From contig NZ_CP084296.1 of NCBI RefSeq assembly GCF_020271745.1, positions 930,001 through 994,000 on the forward strand: DNA of 64,000 nucleotides, written 5' to 3'. Below are positions 30,088-40,995 of this stretch, one piece after another. The notes under the pieces were generated by a model. That model was not told the origin of the DNA. It made no database searches and was given only the letters and a program-made list of their open reading frames with translations. Every line of letters begins with the position of its first letter. Within the stretch, counting starts at the first letter, position 1. A program made the translations under genes and the position numbers. This stretch comes from Providencia alcalifaciens (GTDB lineage Bacteria > Pseudomonadota > Gammaproteobacteria > Enterobacterales > Enterobacteriaceae).

Positions 30088-30537
30088 ATGAAAAAAGGTA
30101 CATTTTACCAACTCCAACAGCCCTCCCCACAAGCGGAATATGAAGCCCACGAATGGCTCGCTTGTGAACTTGCTGCACAAGCGTGGCGTAACGGAAAACG
30201 TATTCTGATTGCCTGCGAGGATCAGCTGCAAGCTGAAAAAATGGATGAGGCGCTTTGGCAACGGGATCCTCACCAGTTTGTACCCCACAATTTGGCGGGG
30301 GAAGGCCCTCGTTATGGTTCGCCGATCGAAATTTGCTGGCCAAATAAGCGTGGTAATACACCTCGCGATATTTTGATTAATTTACAGAGCCAATTCGCAG
30401 ATTTTGCAACGGCTTTCCATGAAGTGATAGACTTCGTGCCTATCGATGAAACTTTAAAACAGTTGGCGCGTGACCGGTATAAAATTTACCGGAGCGTCGG
30501 CTTCAACTTGACCATGGCGACGCCGCCAACTTACTGA
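30088..30537 (+). CDS. holC: DNA polymerase III chi subunit HolC
   Basis: A 149-residue protein matching E. coli HolC: '[22 protein letters not shown]', '[19 protein letters not shown]' and '[17 protein letters not shown]'. Chi links the clamp loader (with psi) to SSB. The ATG at 30088 gives the family N-terminus MKKGTFYQL; the frame is open further upstream only because the ERIC-like element reads through. valS begins 14 bases after its stop, as in E. coli. Confidence 0.93.
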   Translation: MKKGTFYQLQQPSPQAEYEAHEWLACELAAQAWRNGKRILIACEDQLQAEKMDEALWQRDPHQFVPHNLAGEGPRYGSPIEICWPNKRGNTPRDILINLQSQFADFATAFHEVIDFVPIDETLKQLARDRYKIYRSVGFNLTMATPPTY

Positions 30538-30551
30538 ACACAAAGATAAAA

Positions 30552-33446
30552 ATGGAAAAGAAACCAGACAACGCAATGATCGAGCCATCCCTCGACAAAA
30601 CTTATAATCCAGCAGAAATCGAACAGTCCCTGTATAGCCACTGGGAAAAAAGCGGTTACTTCCGTCCGAACGGTGATACCTCAAAAGACAGTTTCTGCGT
30701 CGTGATCCCACCGCCGAACGTCACGGGTAGCCTGCATATGGGTCACGCCTTCCAACAAACCATTATGGATACCATGATCCGTTACCAGCGTATGCAAGGG
30801 AAAAATACCCTATGGCAGACGGGTACTGACCACGCGGGTATTGCAACTCAAATGGTGGTTGAGCGTAAAATTGCGGCCGAAGAAGGTAAAAATCGCCATG
30901 ACTACGGTCGCGATGCGTTCATCGACAAAATCTGGGAATGGAAAGCAGAATCTGGCGGCACTATTTCTCAACAAATGCGTCGTTTAGGCGACTCTGTTGA
31001 CTGGGATCGCGAACGCTTCACCATGGACGAAGGCTTATCTAAAGCCGTTAAAGAAGCTTTCGTTCGTATGTACAAAGAAAATTTAATCTATCGCGGTAAG
31101 CGTCTGGTTAACTGGGATCCGAAACTGCACACCGCAATTTCTGATTTGGAAGTTGAAAACCGCGAAGTTAAAGGTTCTATGTGGCACCTGCGTTATCCGC
31201 TGGCTGACGGCGCAAAAACCGCTGAAGGAAAAGACTATTTAGTGGTTGCAACCACACGTCCAGAAACCATGCTGGGTGATACCGGTGTGGCTGTTAACCC
31301 TGAAGATCCACGTTATAAAGATTTAATTGGCAAAGAAATTATTCTGCCAATCATTAATCGCCGCATTCCAATCGTAGGCGACGAACACGCCGATATGGAA
31401 AAAGGTACGGGCTGCGTGAAAATCACCCCAGCTCATGACTTCAACGACTACGAAGTCGGTAAACGTCACCAACTGACCATGATCAACATGATGGACTTGG
31501 ATGGTAACGTTCGTCATGAAGCGGAAGTGTTCGACACTAACGGCAACCCATGCACCGATTACAGCAGCGAAATTCCAGAAGCCTACCGTGGCATGGAGCG
31601 TTTTGCAGCGCGTAAAGCTATCGTCGCTGAATTTGAACAATTAGGTTTACTGGTCGAAGTCAAACCTCACGATTTAACCGTACCTTACGGCGACCGTGGC
31701 GGCGTGGTTATCGAGCCAATGCTAACTGACCAATGGTACGTGCGTACTGCGCCTTTAGCGAAAGACGCTATCAAAGCCGTTGAAGATGGTCGTATCCAAT
31801 TCGTTCCGCGCCAATACGAAAACATGTATTTCTCTTGGATGCGTGATATCCAAGACTGGTGTATTTCTCGTCAATTATGGTGGGGTCACCGTATTCCTGC
31901 TTGGTATGACGACAAAGGCAATGTTTACGTGGGTCGTGATGAAGACGAAGTTCGCCGCGAAAACAACTTAGGTGCCGATGTGGCACTGCGTCAAGATGAC
32001 GACGTATTAGATACATGGTTCTCTTCCGGTCTGTGGACATTCTCAACCTTAGGCTGGCCAGAAAATACCGATGCGCTGAAAACTTTCCATCCAACGGATG
32101 TATTAGTCAGCGGCTTCGATATTATTTTCTTCTGGATTGCCCGTATGATCATGATGACCATGCATTTCATCAAAGATGAAAATGGCGAACCACAAGTTCC
32201 ATTTAAAACCGTGTATATGACAGGTCTGATCCGCGATGAAGAAGGTCAGAAAATGTCTAAATCCAAAGGGAACGTTATCGACCCACTGGATATGATTGAC
32301 GGTATTTCATTGGAAGCATTACTGGAAAAACGTACCGGCAACATGATGCAGCCACAACTGGCTGAAAAAATTGCTAAGCGTACTCGTAAAGAGTATCCAG
32401 ACGGTATCGAAGCGCACGGTACTGATGCCCTGCGCTTTACTTTAGCGGCACTGGCGTCTACAGGTCGCGATATCAACTGGGATATGAAACGTCTGTCCGG
32501 TTACCGTAACTTCTGTAATAAATTATGGAATGCAAGCCGCTTCGTTCTGATGAACACCGAAGGTCAAGATTGCGGACAAAATGGCGGCGAAATGAGCTTC
32601 TCATTAGCTGATCGCTGGATTATGGCGCAGTTCAACCAAACCGTGAAAGCGTACCGTGAAGCATTAGATACTCACCGTTACGATATCGCTGCGGGTATTC
32701 TGTATGATTTCACATGGAATGAATTCTGTGACTGGTACTTAGAGCTGTCTAAACCTGCGGTTCATAAAGGTAATGAAGCCCAAGTCCGTGCGGCACGTTT
32801 CACCCTGATTGAAGTGCTAGAAGGCTTACTGCGTCTGGCTCACCCTATCATTCCATTTATCACCGAAACCATCTGGCAGCGCGTGAAAGTGGTGAAAGGT
32901 ATTGACGCTGACACCATCATGCTGCAAGCGTTCCCTGAGTTCGATGCGGCGAAAGTGGATGAGCTGGCACTGAGCGATTTAGAGTGGATCAAAGAAACCA
33001 TTGTTGCTGTACGTAATATTCGTGCAGAAATGAACATTGCTCCAGGTAAACCATTGGATGTGATGCTGCGTAGCACCTCTGCGGATGTCGCTCGCCGTGT
33101 GGCTGAGAACGAAAACTTCCTTCGTTCAATGGCACGTTTAGCAAGCATTCGCGTGCTAGCTGAAGGTGAAGAAGCCCCAGTTTCTGTGACTAAACTAGTG
33201 GCAGGCGCTGAAGTGCTGATCCCAATGGCAGGTCTGGTCGATAAAGACGCTGAGCTGGCTCGTTTAGATAAAGAGCTGGAAAAAGTGGTGAAAGAAATTG
33301 ATACCATCGAAAGCAAGCTAGCAAACGAAGGCTTTGTGAGCCGTGCTCCTGCTGCTGTGGTTGAGAAAGAGCGTGCGCGTTTAGCGGAAAATATCGAAGC
33401 GAAAGCGAAGATTGAAGCGCAAAAAGTGACTATCGCCTCTTTGTAA
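30552..33446 (+). CDS. valS: Valyl-tRNA synthetase
   Basis: A 964-residue class Ia synthetase. '[14 protein letters not shown]' carries HIGH (HMGH), and 'KMSKSKGN' near residue 560 is the KMSKS loop. The CP1 editing domain lies between (about 200-340), and a C-terminal coiled coil ('[20 protein letters not shown]') ends the protein. Compared with E. coli ValS it has a few extra N-terminal residues before '[11 protein letters not shown]'; ATG 30576 is the alternative start. Confidence 0.97.
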   Translation: MEKKPDNAMIEPSLDKTYNPAEIEQSLYSHWEKSGYFRPNGDTSKDSFCVVIPPPNVTGSLHMGHAFQQTIMDTMIRYQRMQGKNTLWQTGTDHAGIATQMVVERKIAAEEGKNRHDYGRDAFIDKIWEWKAESGGTISQQMRRLGDSVDWDRERFTMDEGLSKAVKEAFVRMYKENLIYRGKRLVNWDPKLHTAISDLEVENREVKGSMWHLRYPLADGAKTAEGKDYLVVATTRPETMLGDTGVAVNPEDPRYKDLIGKEIILPIINRRIPIVGDEHADMEKGTGCVKITPAHDFNDYEVGKRHQLTMINMMDLDGNVRHEAEVFDTNGNPCTDYSSEIPEAYRGMERFAARKAIVAEFEQLGLLVEVKPHDLTVPYGDRGGVVIEPMLTDQWYVRTAPLAKDAIKAVEDGRIQFVPRQYENMYFSWMRDIQDWCISRQLWWGHRIPAWYDDKGNVYVGRDEDEVRRENNLGADVALRQDDDVLDTWFSSGLWTFSTLGWPENTDALKTFHPTDVLVSGFDIIFFWIARMIMMTMHFIKDENGEPQVPFKTVYMTGLIRDEEGQKMSKSKGNVIDPLDMIDGISLEALLEKRTGNMMQPQLAEKIAKRTRKEYPDGIEAHGTDALRFTLAALASTGRDINWDMKRLSGYRNFCNKLWNASRFVLMNTEGQDCGQNGGEMSFSLADRWIMAQFNQTVKAYREALDTHRYDIAAGILYDFTWNEFCDWYLELSKPAVHKGNEAQVRAARFTLIEVLEGLLRLAHPIIPFITETIWQRVKVVKGIDADTIMLQAFPEFDAAKVDELALSDLEWIKETIVAVRNIRAEMNIAPGKPLDVMLRSTSADVARRVAENENFLRSMARLASIRVLAEGEEAPVSVTKLVAGAEVLIPMAGLVDKDAELARLDKELEKVVKEIDTIESKLANEGFVSRAPAAVVEKERARLAENIEAKAKIEAQKVTIASL

Positions 33447-33466
33447 TCATTAAGCTTTAAATCTCT

Positions 33467-33502
33467 AGCCCTGACTCGTCACCGATGAGTTAGGGCTTTT
33501 TT
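33467..33502 (+). terminator. Rho-independent terminator of valS
   Basis: Arms AGCCCTGACTC and GAGTTAGGGCT (one G-T) followed by TTTTT. Confidence 0.88.
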
Positions 33503-33618
33503 GTATTTAGCCGTTGAAAAGCGTTATCACATGCTCAACATCATAATTATTGCATCAACAAATGGCGTAATTTAGATCATAACCAACATAACTAATATAA
33601 ATAAAAAGAGATATCCTC

Positions 33619-34122
33619 ATGACAACAAACACAACTTCAGCCGTTCAAGTTCGTTTAATTCAACCTCAAGATAACCCAGGGATCGCCGCCGTCATTCGTG
33701 AAGTTTCTGCTGAACACGGGCTAACTGCAGATAAAGGTTTCGCGGTCGCGGATCCTATTTTAGATACGCTGTATGAAGTGTATAGCAAACCACGCAGCGC
33801 GTACTGGGTGGTGGAAATGGACGGTAAAGTGGTTGGCGGTGGCGGCATTTCGCAAGTCGCCGGGGGCGATGAGCACACCGCTGAATTACAAAAAATGTAT
33901 CTCTCTTCCGTACTACGTGGAAAAGGTTTAGCTAAGCAGATAGTTCTAATGTCTCTGGAATTTGCCAAACAACAAGGCTATACGCGCTGTTACTTAGAAA
34001 CCACCAAAGAGCTACAAGCCGCCATTAAATTGTATGAAAAACTGGGATTTGATTTTATCGACGAGCCATTAGGCAATACAGGCCATAGTGACTGCGAAAT
34101 TCGCATGCTAAAAGCACTGTAA
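33619..34122 (+). CDS. yjgM: GNAT-family acetyltransferase YjgM-like
   Basis: A 167-residue GNAT protein, the same length as E. coli YjgM and in the same neighbourhood (valS, rraB, argI/argF). The acetyl-CoA-binding motif is 'LRGKGLAKQIVLMSLEFAKQQGY' (R/Q-x2-G-x-A type), followed by 'ETTKELQAAIKLYEKLGFDF'. The substrate is unknown; E. coli YjgM is a poorly defined acetyltransferase. AGAGATATCCTC precedes ATG, and it has its own terminator. Confidence 0.85.
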   Translation: MTTNTTSAVQVRLIQPQDNPGIAAVIREVSAEHGLTADKGFAVADPILDTLYEVYSKPRSAYWVVEMDGKVVGGGGISQVAGGDEHTAELQKMYLSSVLRGKGLAKQIVLMSLEFAKQQGYTRCYLETTKELQAAIKLYEKLGFDFIDEPLGNTGHSDCEIRMLKAL

Positions 34123-34170
34123 TACTCATTGATTATGTGATGAAAGAGTTAGCAAGCTGACATAAAAATA

Positions 34171-34208
34171 AAAAAGCACTGACGATATTCTCATTCAGTG
34201 CTTTTTTT
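34171..34208. terminator. Rho-independent terminator between yjgM and rraB
   Basis: AAAAAGCACTGA and TCAGTGCTTTTTTT form a stem with T- and A-runs on both sides, so it can serve both convergent genes. Confidence 0.85.
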
Positions 34209-34256
34209 ATTTTTCAATACCGCGATATGACTGCTTATTGAAATTTGAAGGATCAA

Positions 34257-34679
34257 TTAGTGAACGCGTTTTTCGGACTCATCATCCCCTTCGTCGTCAC
34301 CGTCTTCATCATCATATTCTGCGTTTGGATCTTCAAAATAGGTGCCCCAACCGTCGTAGTTCACACCGATTTTTTCTGCTAATTTCATTAGCTGTTCAAC
34401 TTGCGCATCGATCAGTTCTGCATTTAAGGCACTTTCGCTGATCACATCGCAACACATCAGGGTTTCACCGGTTTCAATTTCCAGTTCTTCCGCATCAGTC
34501 ACTTCATAACCCAGTTTGAATGCTTCAACAGCCGCTTTTTCTAACAATTCAAAATTGTCCGCAGAGAAGTGATGCTCAATCGCGTACAGCGCATCAGGAT
34601 CACTTCCATCTTCCAGTAACTCTTCAATAATCAAGCGAGTTTCTTCGTACTGCGCATCAAATTCAGCTTTATCTACCAT
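34257..34679 (-). CDS. rraB: Regulator of ribonuclease E activity B
   Basis: A 140-residue acidic protein matching E. coli RraB: '[26 protein letters not shown]', '[19 protein letters not shown]' and '[14 protein letters not shown]', ending in a run of Asp/Glu. RraB binds the C-terminal scaffold of RNase E and alters mRNA decay. ATG 34679 is chosen because AAGGGG lies 7 bases upstream; a GTG two codons earlier is less likely. Located divergently from argF, as in E. coli. Confidence 0.95.
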   Translation of the reverse strand: MVDKAEFDAQYEETRLIIEELLEDGSDPDALYAIEHHFSADNFELLEKAAVEAFKLGYEVTDAEELEIETGETLMCCDVISESALNAELIDAQVEQLMKLAEKIGVNYDGWGTYFEDPNAEYDDEDGDDEGDDESEKRVH

Positions 34680-34786
34680 CTCCACACCCCTTGTTCCGTG
34701 GTATTAGTCTCGGGCTCATTCTCCCATAGGGTCGAAGGTGAAACCATACCTAATGAAATAATTTCTTTTGCTTGAGGGGTTGATTT

Positions 34787-34821
34787 TGAATTTTTATGAA
34801 TATAAATTGAATATTAATTCA
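34787..34821 (+). promoter_or_regulatory. Tandem ARG boxes (ArgR operator) of argF
   Basis: TGAATATTAATTCA (34808-34821) is a perfect ARG-box core. TGAATTTTTATGAA (34787-34800) is a weaker copy exactly 21 bp upstream, the spacing bound by one ArgR hexamer. They lie 20 bases before the argF start. Confidence 0.85.
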
Positions 34822-34841
34822 ATTATAAAAGGCTGTAATTT

Positions 34842-35867
34842 ATGAATCCCCTACATGGAAAGCATTTTTTAAGATTATTAGATTTTACCTCTAACGATAT
34901 TCATGCATTATTAAAACTCTCCGCTTGGCTAAAATCAGCCAAAAAATCTGGCACTGAGCCACCTTTATTAGCAGGTAAGAATTTTGCGCTGATCTTCGAA
35001 AAAGATTCCACACGGACACGCTGCGCATTTGAAGTGGGCGCTTTCGATCAAGGGGCGAGAGTCACCTATCTCGGACCATCAGGCAGCCAAATTGGGCACA
35101 AAGAGACCATGAAAGATACCGCCAGAGTGCTGGGTCGGATGTACGATGGTGTGCAATATCGGGGTTACGCGCAAAGCACCGTCGAAACATTAGCCCAGCA
35201 TGCGGGAGTGCCTGTCTGGAATGGATTAACTAACGAATTCCATCCCACACAGTTATTAGCCGATTTGCTCACCATTCAAGAACATAAACCCAACACGCCA
35301 CTTTCTGACATCAAATTCGCCTACCTCGGGGATGCGCGTAACAACATGGGAAATTCCATGTTAGAAGCAGCCGCATTAACAGGTATGGAGCTGCGTTTAG
35401 TGGCACCAAAAAGCTGTTGGCCAGAGGCAGAATTGGTTGAAGAATGCCAGAAAATCGCCAAAACTACGGGCGGCAAAATTATTCTGACTGAAAACGTGGC
35501 GGAAGGCGTTAAAGACGCGGATTTTCTGTATACCGATGTCTGGGTTTCGATGGGGGAACCGAAAGAAGTGTGGGCGCAGCGCATCGCCTTAATGAAACCG
35601 TACCAAGTGAATATGGACGTGATCAAACTGACAGGTAACCCAGATGTGAAATTCTTACACTGCCTGCCCGCGTTCCATAATGAAGACACCACATTAGGCG
35701 CTCAGCTCGCCAAAGAGTTTAATCTTTATGGTGGACTGGAAGTGACGGAAGAGGTGTTTGAATCCCCTTACAGCATTGTATTTGACCAAGCAGAAAACCG
35801 TCTGCACACCATTAAAGCGGTGATGGTGGCGACAATTGCCCCTGAATTACCGATAAATATATTCTAA
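34842..35867 (+). CDS. argF: Ornithine carbamoyltransferase
   Basis: A 341-residue transcarbamoylase. Carbamoyl-phosphate site '[13 protein letters not shown]', '[15 protein letters not shown]', and ornithine-site '[11 protein letters not shown]' and 'DVWVSMGE' are intact. It makes citrulline in arginine biosynthesis. Tandem ARG boxes in the promoter show ArgR repression. Called argF; it is the counterpart of E. coli argI by position. Confidence 0.96.
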   Translation: MNPLHGKHFLRLLDFTSNDIHALLKLSAWLKSAKKSGTEPPLLAGKNFALIFEKDSTRTRCAFEVGAFDQGARVTYLGPSGSQIGHKETMKDTARVLGRMYDGVQYRGYAQSTVETLAQHAGVPVWNGLTNEFHPTQLLADLLTIQEHKPNTPLSDIKFAYLGDARNNMGNSMLEAAALTGMELRLVAPKSCWPEAELVEECQKIAKTTGGKIILTENVAEGVKDADFLYTDVWVSMGEPKEVWAQRIALMKPYQVNMDVIKLTGNPDVKFLHCLPAFHNEDTTLGAQLAKEFNLYGGLEVTEEVFESPYSIVFDQAENRLHTIKAVMVATIAPELPINIF

Positions 35868-35874
35868 ATCTACC

Positions 35875-35900
35875 GACCAAGTAGGCGCGCCTACTTGGTC
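35875..35900. repeat. Perfect 26-bp palindrome between convergent argF and phnX
   Basis: GACCAAGTAGGCG is followed immediately by its exact reverse complement CGCCTACTTGGTC. It lies 8 bases after the argF stop. It may act as a transcription end without a T-run, or protect both 3' ends. Confidence 0.7.
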
Positions 35901-35915
35901 AAACTAAACTGAAGC

Positions 35916-36725
35916 TTATGGCTTTTCGCCTTTAGCCAGCCTTGCATTAATTTCATCAATCACGGAAGCAAGATCCGCCAAGGTATCAATCACATAATGC
36001 GCGCCCGCTGCATACAGTTTGTCCGCAGCCTGCTGGCGTAATGGGGAAATGTCTTCTTGGCTCATGCCTTGATATTCAGCCCATGTTTTACCGAATTCAT
36101 TACCCGAAATGGCTAAACCAATACTCCACATTCCCGCATTACGCCCCTCTTCAATTCCCGGTACTGCATCATCCACCTTCACACAATGGGAAACAGAATT
36201 GACTGCTAATTCAATCACATTTTGCAACGCCATCCATGGACCCGGACGCCCGCCAGCCGCTAGATTATCACTGGCAATCCAGTAATCGGGCTGATACCCC
36301 AATTTCGCGGCTGCCGGAACCAATTTTTCCATCACCGCCCTTGGGTAACCTGAACAAGAGCCTATTTTTATCCCCTGCTCACGCAGCGTTGCAATCGTGC
36401 TAACAACCCCATCAATGGGTGCAGCAAAGTCGACAACCTTGGCAATCTGTAACGGCATAAACGTTTGGTAGATAGCATCGATATCTTCGCTGGTCATTGA
36501 GCATCCAAACTTTGCCTGCCACATGGCATCTATCTCTGGTAATTTTCCTAATGCTTCAATATGTTGCCATTTTCCTAACCCCATCGGGATACGGGCTTGT
36601 GCCAGTGTAATATCCATATCAAACGCGACTTTAAACGCTTCGATAAAAATCTGGGTCGGTGCAAAAGAGCCAAAATCCACCGTCGTTCCTGCCCAATCCA
36701 AAATAACAGCTTCAATACGGTTCAT
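35916..36725 (-). CDS. phnX: Phosphonoacetaldehyde hydrolase (phosphonatase) PhnX
   Basis: A 269-residue HAD-superfamily enzyme. '[14 protein letters not shown]' holds the nucleophile Asp (D10) and D12-equivalent Ala-Gly-Thr-Thr pattern of phosphonatases; '[14 protein letters not shown]' and '[18 protein letters not shown]' are motifs II and III. It splits phosphonoacetaldehyde into acetaldehyde and phosphate. It follows phnW after 25 bases, together degrading 2-aminoethylphosphonate. Confidence 0.95.
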   Translation of the reverse strand: MNRIEAVILDWAGTTVDFGSFAPTQIFIEAFKVAFDMDITLAQARIPMGLGKWQHIEALGKLPEIDAMWQAKFGCSMTSEDIDAIYQTFMPLQIAKVVDFAAPIDGVVSTIATLREQGIKIGSCSGYPRAVMEKLVPAAAKLGYQPDYWIASDNLAAGGRPGPWMALQNVIELAVNSVSHCVKVDDAVPGIEEGRNAGMWSIGLAISGNEFGKTWAEYQGMSQEDISPLRQQAADKLYAAGAHYVIDTLADLASVIDEINARLAKGEKP

Positions 36726-36750
36726 GATTAATCCTTATTTTTACAATACG

Positions 36751-37869
36751 TTATTTTGCTAATACCTTGTTTTTCCAATACATCCCTTTCTTAATTGCCA
36801 CCAATAGCGCATCAATATTGTGCGGATACACTTCCCCAATATTGCCAATACGGAAACAATCACTCTTTGATACTTTCCCCGGATAGATCACAAACCCTTG
36901 GGCTTTGAGTTGCTGATAAAATTGGTTAAACTGATAATTTTCAGCATCTGGTGAATAAAATGCCGTGATAATCGGCGATTGTTGGCTATCGTCTAATAAT
37001 GTGCGAAACCCTAACTTGCGCATACCTTCCACCAGTTTGCGCTGATTTTGCTGATAACGCTGGAAGCGGGCGCTCACGCCACCTTCTTGGGCTAACTCTT
37101 TCAGTGCTTGAGCAAAAGCCAGCACCGTGTGTGTTGGGGAAGTAAAGCGCCATTTCCCATGAAATTGCTCCATGCAGCGCCATTGTGCATACAGGTCAAG
37201 GGATAAGGAACGGGATCGCCCTGCACATTTTTCCAATTCACTGGTACGAGCTATCACAAACCCAAACCCCGGAACTCCTTGGATACATTTGTTGGCCGAG
37301 CTGATCAGAAAATCAATATTCAGCGCCCCCACATCCATTGGGATCCCCCCGAAACTGCTCATCGCATCCACGATATAGCGTTTTTGATAGCGCTTGGCTA
37401 ATACCGCCACTTGCTCTATCGGGTTCAAAATACCAGTAGTGGTTTCACAGTGTACCATCGCAATATGGCTGATTTGGCTATCTTGCTGGAGAAGCTGCTC
37501 AATCACTGCCACATCGGGCTTAGCCACTTCTCCGCAATCATAAACATGGTGAGAAATCCCCATTAACTGCGCCATCTCTGCCATTCGTGCACCATAAGCG
37601 CCATTGCTGACAACCAAAATTTTATCTTGAGGTGCGAGTACCGAACCCAGCACCGCTTCTACGGCGTAGCTCCCACTCCCTTGGAGTAACACGCTGGTAT
37701 ACCCCGCTTGGGTTGTCGCCAGTTCCACCAGCTGTTGGCGAATACGTTGCACCACACCTAAATTGTAATCATCGTCCCATGTACAGCTATCAAACAGCAT
37801 CGCCTCTTTCACGGTTTGCGACGTGGTCAAAGGCCCCGGCGTTAACAGCAGATATTGATTCATTGTCAT
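36751..37869 (-). CDS. phnW: 2-aminoethylphosphonate-pyruvate transaminase PhnW
   Basis: A 372-residue class V PLP aminotransferase. '[18 protein letters not shown]' is the N-terminal substrate loop, and '[17 protein letters not shown]' contains the PLP-binding lysine near residue 193. It converts 2-aminoethylphosphonate plus pyruvate to phosphonoacetaldehyde plus alanine. Transcription starts from the promoter divergent to phnR, which carries a palindromic PhnR-like operator at 37883-37894. Confidence 0.95.
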   Translation of the reverse strand: MTMNQYLLLTPGPLTTSQTVKEAMLFDSCTWDDDYNLGVVQRIRQQLVELATTQAGYTSVLLQGSGSYAVEAVLGSVLAPQDKILVVSNGAYGARMAEMAQLMGISHHVYDCGEVAKPDVAVIEQLLQQDSQISHIAMVHCETTTGILNPIEQVAVLAKRYQKRYIVDAMSSFGGIPMDVGALNIDFLISSANKCIQGVPGFGFVIARTSELEKCAGRSRSLSLDLYAQWRCMEQFHGKWRFTSPTHTVLAFAQALKELAQEGGVSARFQRYQQNQRKLVEGMRKLGFRTLLDDSQQSPIITAFYSPDAENYQFNQFYQQLKAQGFVIYPGKVSKSDCFRIGNIGEVYPHNIDALLVAIKKGMYWKNKVLAK

Positions 37870-37882
37870 TTGAACTCACCAT

Positions 37883-37894
37883 TGGTCTATACCA
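37883..37894. promoter_or_regulatory. Palindromic operator upstream of phnWX (probable PhnR site)
   Basis: TGGTCTATACCA is a near-palindrome 13 bases before the phnW start. It matches the site TGGTATATACCA before phnS and the GntR/HutC-type operator pattern (TGGT-CTA/TATA-ACCA). Confidence 0.75.
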
Positions 37895-38019
37895 GATTGA
37901 CATTATAATGACGGTAGAGGAACAAGAAGGTCAAAGGAAAAGACGCCCTGCAACAAAAAATTCATATTGGCGTGTATAATGGATAAAAAATTTTGCGACG
38001 AAAAACGGATACATTATCG

Positions 38020-38727
38020 ATGGATGAACAGCCACAGTACCTCCTCATCAAAGCTCAATTACAAGCAAGAATTCAGAGCGGCGCGCTGAAAAGTGGCGAT
38101 AAACTGCCCTCTGAGCGCGAACTGTGTGCCATCTTCAATACCACGCGCGTCACTATTCGAGAAAGCTTGGCACAGCTAGAATCTAGCGGTGCAATTTACC
38201 GTTCTGAGCGCCGTGGCTGGTTTGTGACGCCCGAGCGTTTATGGCTCGACCCAACGCAAAATACCAACTTCCATAAGCTGTGTTTAGAACAAAGTCGCCA
38301 GCCTAAAACCAAGCTGTTAGAAGGGAAAGTCGTCACCGTGCCCGTCGAAGCCATGACGCCACTGCAATTGCAGCCTTTCGAACAAATTTACCTACTCACT
38401 CGCCTGCGTTATGCAGACGACCGCGCCGTTTGCTACAGCGAAAACCACTGTCTTCCCGCGCGTGTACCTGAGCTATTAAGCCATGATTTAAATGGCAGCC
38501 TCACCGAAGTGTATGAGCAGCACTATGGGTTGATTTATACCAGTATGCACTTATCGTTTTATCCCACCGCTATGCCACCACAAGCAGCCAGCGAATTAGG
38601 GGTTGCAGTCGGTCGCCCAGCCCTGCTATTACAACGTTTAAACTACGATCAGCACGGGCGAATTCTGGATTATGACGTGGAATATTGGCGTCATGATAGC
38701 CTGCGCATTGAGGTCGATACCCTCTAA
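38020..38727 (+). CDS. phnR: GntR/HutC-family regulator PhnR of 2-aminoethylphosphonate use
   Basis: A 235-residue regulator. Residues 1-70 are a GntR winged helix ('[33 protein letters not shown]'), followed by a UTRA ligand domain ending '[18 protein letters not shown]'. It is close to Salmonella PhnR throughout. ATG 38020 is chosen; a TTG at 37993 in frame is unlikely. It is flanked by phnWX and phnSTUV, each with a matching palindrome, so it probably controls both. Confidence 0.93.
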   Translation: MDEQPQYLLIKAQLQARIQSGALKSGDKLPSERELCAIFNTTRVTIRESLAQLESSGAIYRSERRGWFVTPERLWLDPTQNTNFHKLCLEQSRQPKTKLLEGKVVTVPVEAMTPLQLQPFEQIYLLTRLRYADDRAVCYSENHCLPARVPELLSHDLNGSLTEVYEQHYGLIYTSMHLSFYPTAMPPQAASELGVAVGRPALLLQRLNYDQHGRILDYDVEYWRHDSLRIEVDTL

Positions 38728-38806
38728 TCATCACCCTAAAAAATAAATTTTTGGTTTCTTGGTCGATTTCATTTTTCTGTCACATAAACCCGTTAGCGTA
38801 AAAATA

Positions 38807-38820
38807 CTGGTATATACCAG
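38807..38820. promoter_or_regulatory. Palindromic operator upstream of phnSTUV (probable PhnR site)
   Basis: The perfect palindrome CTGGTATATACCAG lies 31 bases before the phnS start. It shares TGGTnTATACCA with the phnW site. Confidence 0.8.
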
Positions 38821-38851
38821 ATAACTTTAACGACTAACTGGAGATCTGGAG

Positions 38852-39877
38852 ATGAAACGTAAAATGAAGCCTACCCCTCTTGCTGTGCTACTCCTCACCG
38901 CCCTAGGCTCTACCTCAGTTTGGGCAGCCCCTGTCGTCACAGTTTACTCCGCAGATGGTCTTCATGATGGCAACAACAGCTGGTATCAAGCTCAGTTTGA
39001 TGCCTTTACACAGCAAACCGGGATTAAAGTGCAGTACGTCGAAAGTGGCTCCGGTGCCATCGTTGAGCGTTTAGCCAAAGAGCGCACTAACCCGCAAGCG
39101 GATGTGCTCGTCACCGTTCCCCCGTTTATCCAACGTGCGGCCAAAACCGAATTGCTGGCAAAATTCACGCCAGATGCCGCGGTAAGTATTCCTAACTCAA
39201 CGGAGTACTACACTCCCATCGTGAATAACTACCTGACTTTTATCTATAACGACAAACTGCTAAAAACTCCTCCAGCAACGTGGAATGAACTCCTCGACGC
39301 CCGTTTTAAAAATAAACTGCAATACTCCACACCGGGACAAGCGGGAGATGGTACCGCCGTCATGCTGCAAGTGTTTCATAGCTTTGGTGGCAAAGAAGCT
39401 GGTTTTGATTACCTCGGTAAATTACAAGCTAACAACGTCGGCCCATCCGCCTCTACAGGGAAATTAACCGCGTTAGTGAACAAAGGTGAGCTGTACGTCG
39501 CCAACGGCGATTTGCAGATGAACCTTTCCCAAATGGAACGTAATCCGAACGTAAAAATCTTTTGGCCAGCCGATGAAAAAGGCGAACGCAGTGCGCTGGT
39601 TCTGCCTTATGTGGTGGGTTTAGTGAATAACGGCCCTGAAACTGAAAATGGCAAAAAGCTGATTAACTTTCTGTTAGACAAACAAGCCCAAAGCCACGTT
39701 AACGAACTGTCATGGGGAATGCCGGTACGTTCGGACCTGACAACAAACGATCCGCAATTCCATAAAGCCACTGAAACCCTCAAAGGCATCAAAACATGGC
39801 AACCGAATTGGGACGATGTTGAAGTATCTCTTTCGAACGATATTACCCGTTGGCACAAAGTGACTGAAAGCGAGTAA
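38852..39877 (+). CDS. phnS: 2-aminoethylphosphonate ABC transporter, periplasmic binding protein
   Basis: A 341-residue extracellular solute-binding protein (ABC type 1, iron/phosphonate-like). Residues 1-26 are a Sec signal peptide ending 'STSVWA' before [11 protein letters not shown]. '[27 protein letters not shown]' follows the usual fold. It delivers 2-aminoethylphosphonate to the PhnUV permease. First gene of phnSTUV, with GGAGATCTGGAG before ATG. Confidence 0.92.
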   Translation: MKRKMKPTPLAVLLLTALGSTSVWAAPVVTVYSADGLHDGNNSWYQAQFDAFTQQTGIKVQYVESGSGAIVERLAKERTNPQADVLVTVPPFIQRAAKTELLAKFTPDAAVSIPNSTEYYTPIVNNYLTFIYNDKLLKTPPATWNELLDARFKNKLQYSTPGQAGDGTAVMLQVFHSFGGKEAGFDYLGKLQANNVGPSASTGKLTALVNKGELYVANGDLQMNLSQMERNPNVKIFWPADEKGERSALVLPYVVGLVNNGPETENGKKLINFLLDKQAQSHVNELSWGMPVRSDLTTNDPQFHKATETLKGIKTWQPNWDDVEVSLSNDITRWHKVTESE

Positions 39878-39884
39878 GTGAGTT

Positions 39885-40994
39885 ATGTTGATGAAAAGAA
39901 AGATAGAAACACCAAGCCAGCGCACTGACCATTCAGGTATTGTGCTGGAATCTCTGCGGGTTTCTTACCATAACAATGTGGTACTCAAGCCGTTATCCCT
40001 GACCATTGAGCCCGGTGAAATACTGGTGTTGATTGGCCCTTCAGGCTCCGGTAAAACCACCGTGTTACGGTCAATTGCGGGCTTTGCACAACCGGACAGC
40101 GGGCGCATTTTAATGGGTGATACGGATATCACCCACCTTCCCCCGTATCAGCGGGGGCTGGGCATGGTCGTACAAAACTACGCCCTCTTCCCCCATATGA
40201 AAGTGGAAGATAATGTTGCCTTTGGCTTACGCGCCCAAAAACAGCCTAAAGCGCTGATCAAAGAGCGCGTGGCAGAGGCATTAAATATCGTAGGAATGAG
40301 CGACTATGCCACCCGTTACCCGCACCAGTTATCCGGTGGACAGCAGCAGCGCGTTGCCATCGCCCGTGCTATAGCCGTTCGCCCACGAGTACTTTTGCTC
40401 GATGAGCCGTTATCTGCCCTCGATGCCCAAATTCGCCATAATATGGTGGAAGAGATTGCAAGGCTGCACCGCGAGTTACCTGAGCTGACCATTTTGTACG
40501 TCACCCATGACCAAACTGAAGCCCTCGCTCTGGGGGATAAAATTGGCATCATGAAGGATGGCTATTTGGTAGCACACGGGGAGAAAAATGCCCTGTACCA
40601 TCGCCCGCCTAACCGCTTTGCCGCCGAGTTTTTAGGGCGTGCCAATATTCTGTCGGCAACCGCCTTGGGCTTTTCCTCCGTCCCCGCCCAAGTCAGTGTG
40701 AGCTGTGGCGGCACGCTCATTGAAGCGCAAACCCAAGGGATGCAAGCTCAGAGCCACAAATTAATCTGTATTCGTCCGCAGCATATTAGCCTCACCCCAC
40801 GAGCAGATACCTCAAACCAGTTACACGCCACCTTACAGTCTATCCGCTGGCAGGGGGATATTACCCATTTATTGTGTGATGTGGCAGGGGAAAAGGTGAC
40901 GGTCGCTGTTACCCATTTATCCCCGTTACCGCAAACGGGGGATAAACTCACGCTGTGGTTTTCTTCCTCTGATACTGTGTTGATTGAGGAATAA
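39885..40994 (+). CDS. phnT: 2-aminoethylphosphonate ABC transporter, ATPase
   Basis: A 369-residue ABC ATPase. Walker A 'GPSGSGKTT', Q-loop 'VVQNYALFPHM', signature 'LSGGQQQRVAIARA', Walker B 'VLLLDEPLSALD' and H-loop 'YVTHDQTEA' are all intact, followed by a TOBE-like C-terminal domain. It powers PhnUV. It starts 7 bases after phnS; ATG 39891 is an equally possible start. Confidence 0.94.
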   Translation: MLMKRKIETPSQRTDHSGIVLESLRVSYHNNVVLKPLSLTIEPGEILVLIGPSGSGKTTVLRSIAGFAQPDSGRILMGDTDITHLPPYQRGLGMVVQNYALFPHMKVEDNVAFGLRAQKQPKALIKERVAEALNIVGMSDYATRYPHQLSGGQQQRVAIARAIAVRPRVLLLDEPLSALDAQIRHNMVEEIARLHRELPELTILYVTHDQTEALALGDKIGIMKDGYLVAHGEKNALYHRPPNRFAAEFLGRANILSATALGFSSVPAQVSVSCGGTLIEAQTQGMQAQSHKLICIRPQHISLTPRADTSNQLHATLQSIRWQGDITHLLCDVAGEKVTVAVTHLSPLPQTGDKLTLWFSSSDTVLIEE

Positions 40995-40995
40995 T

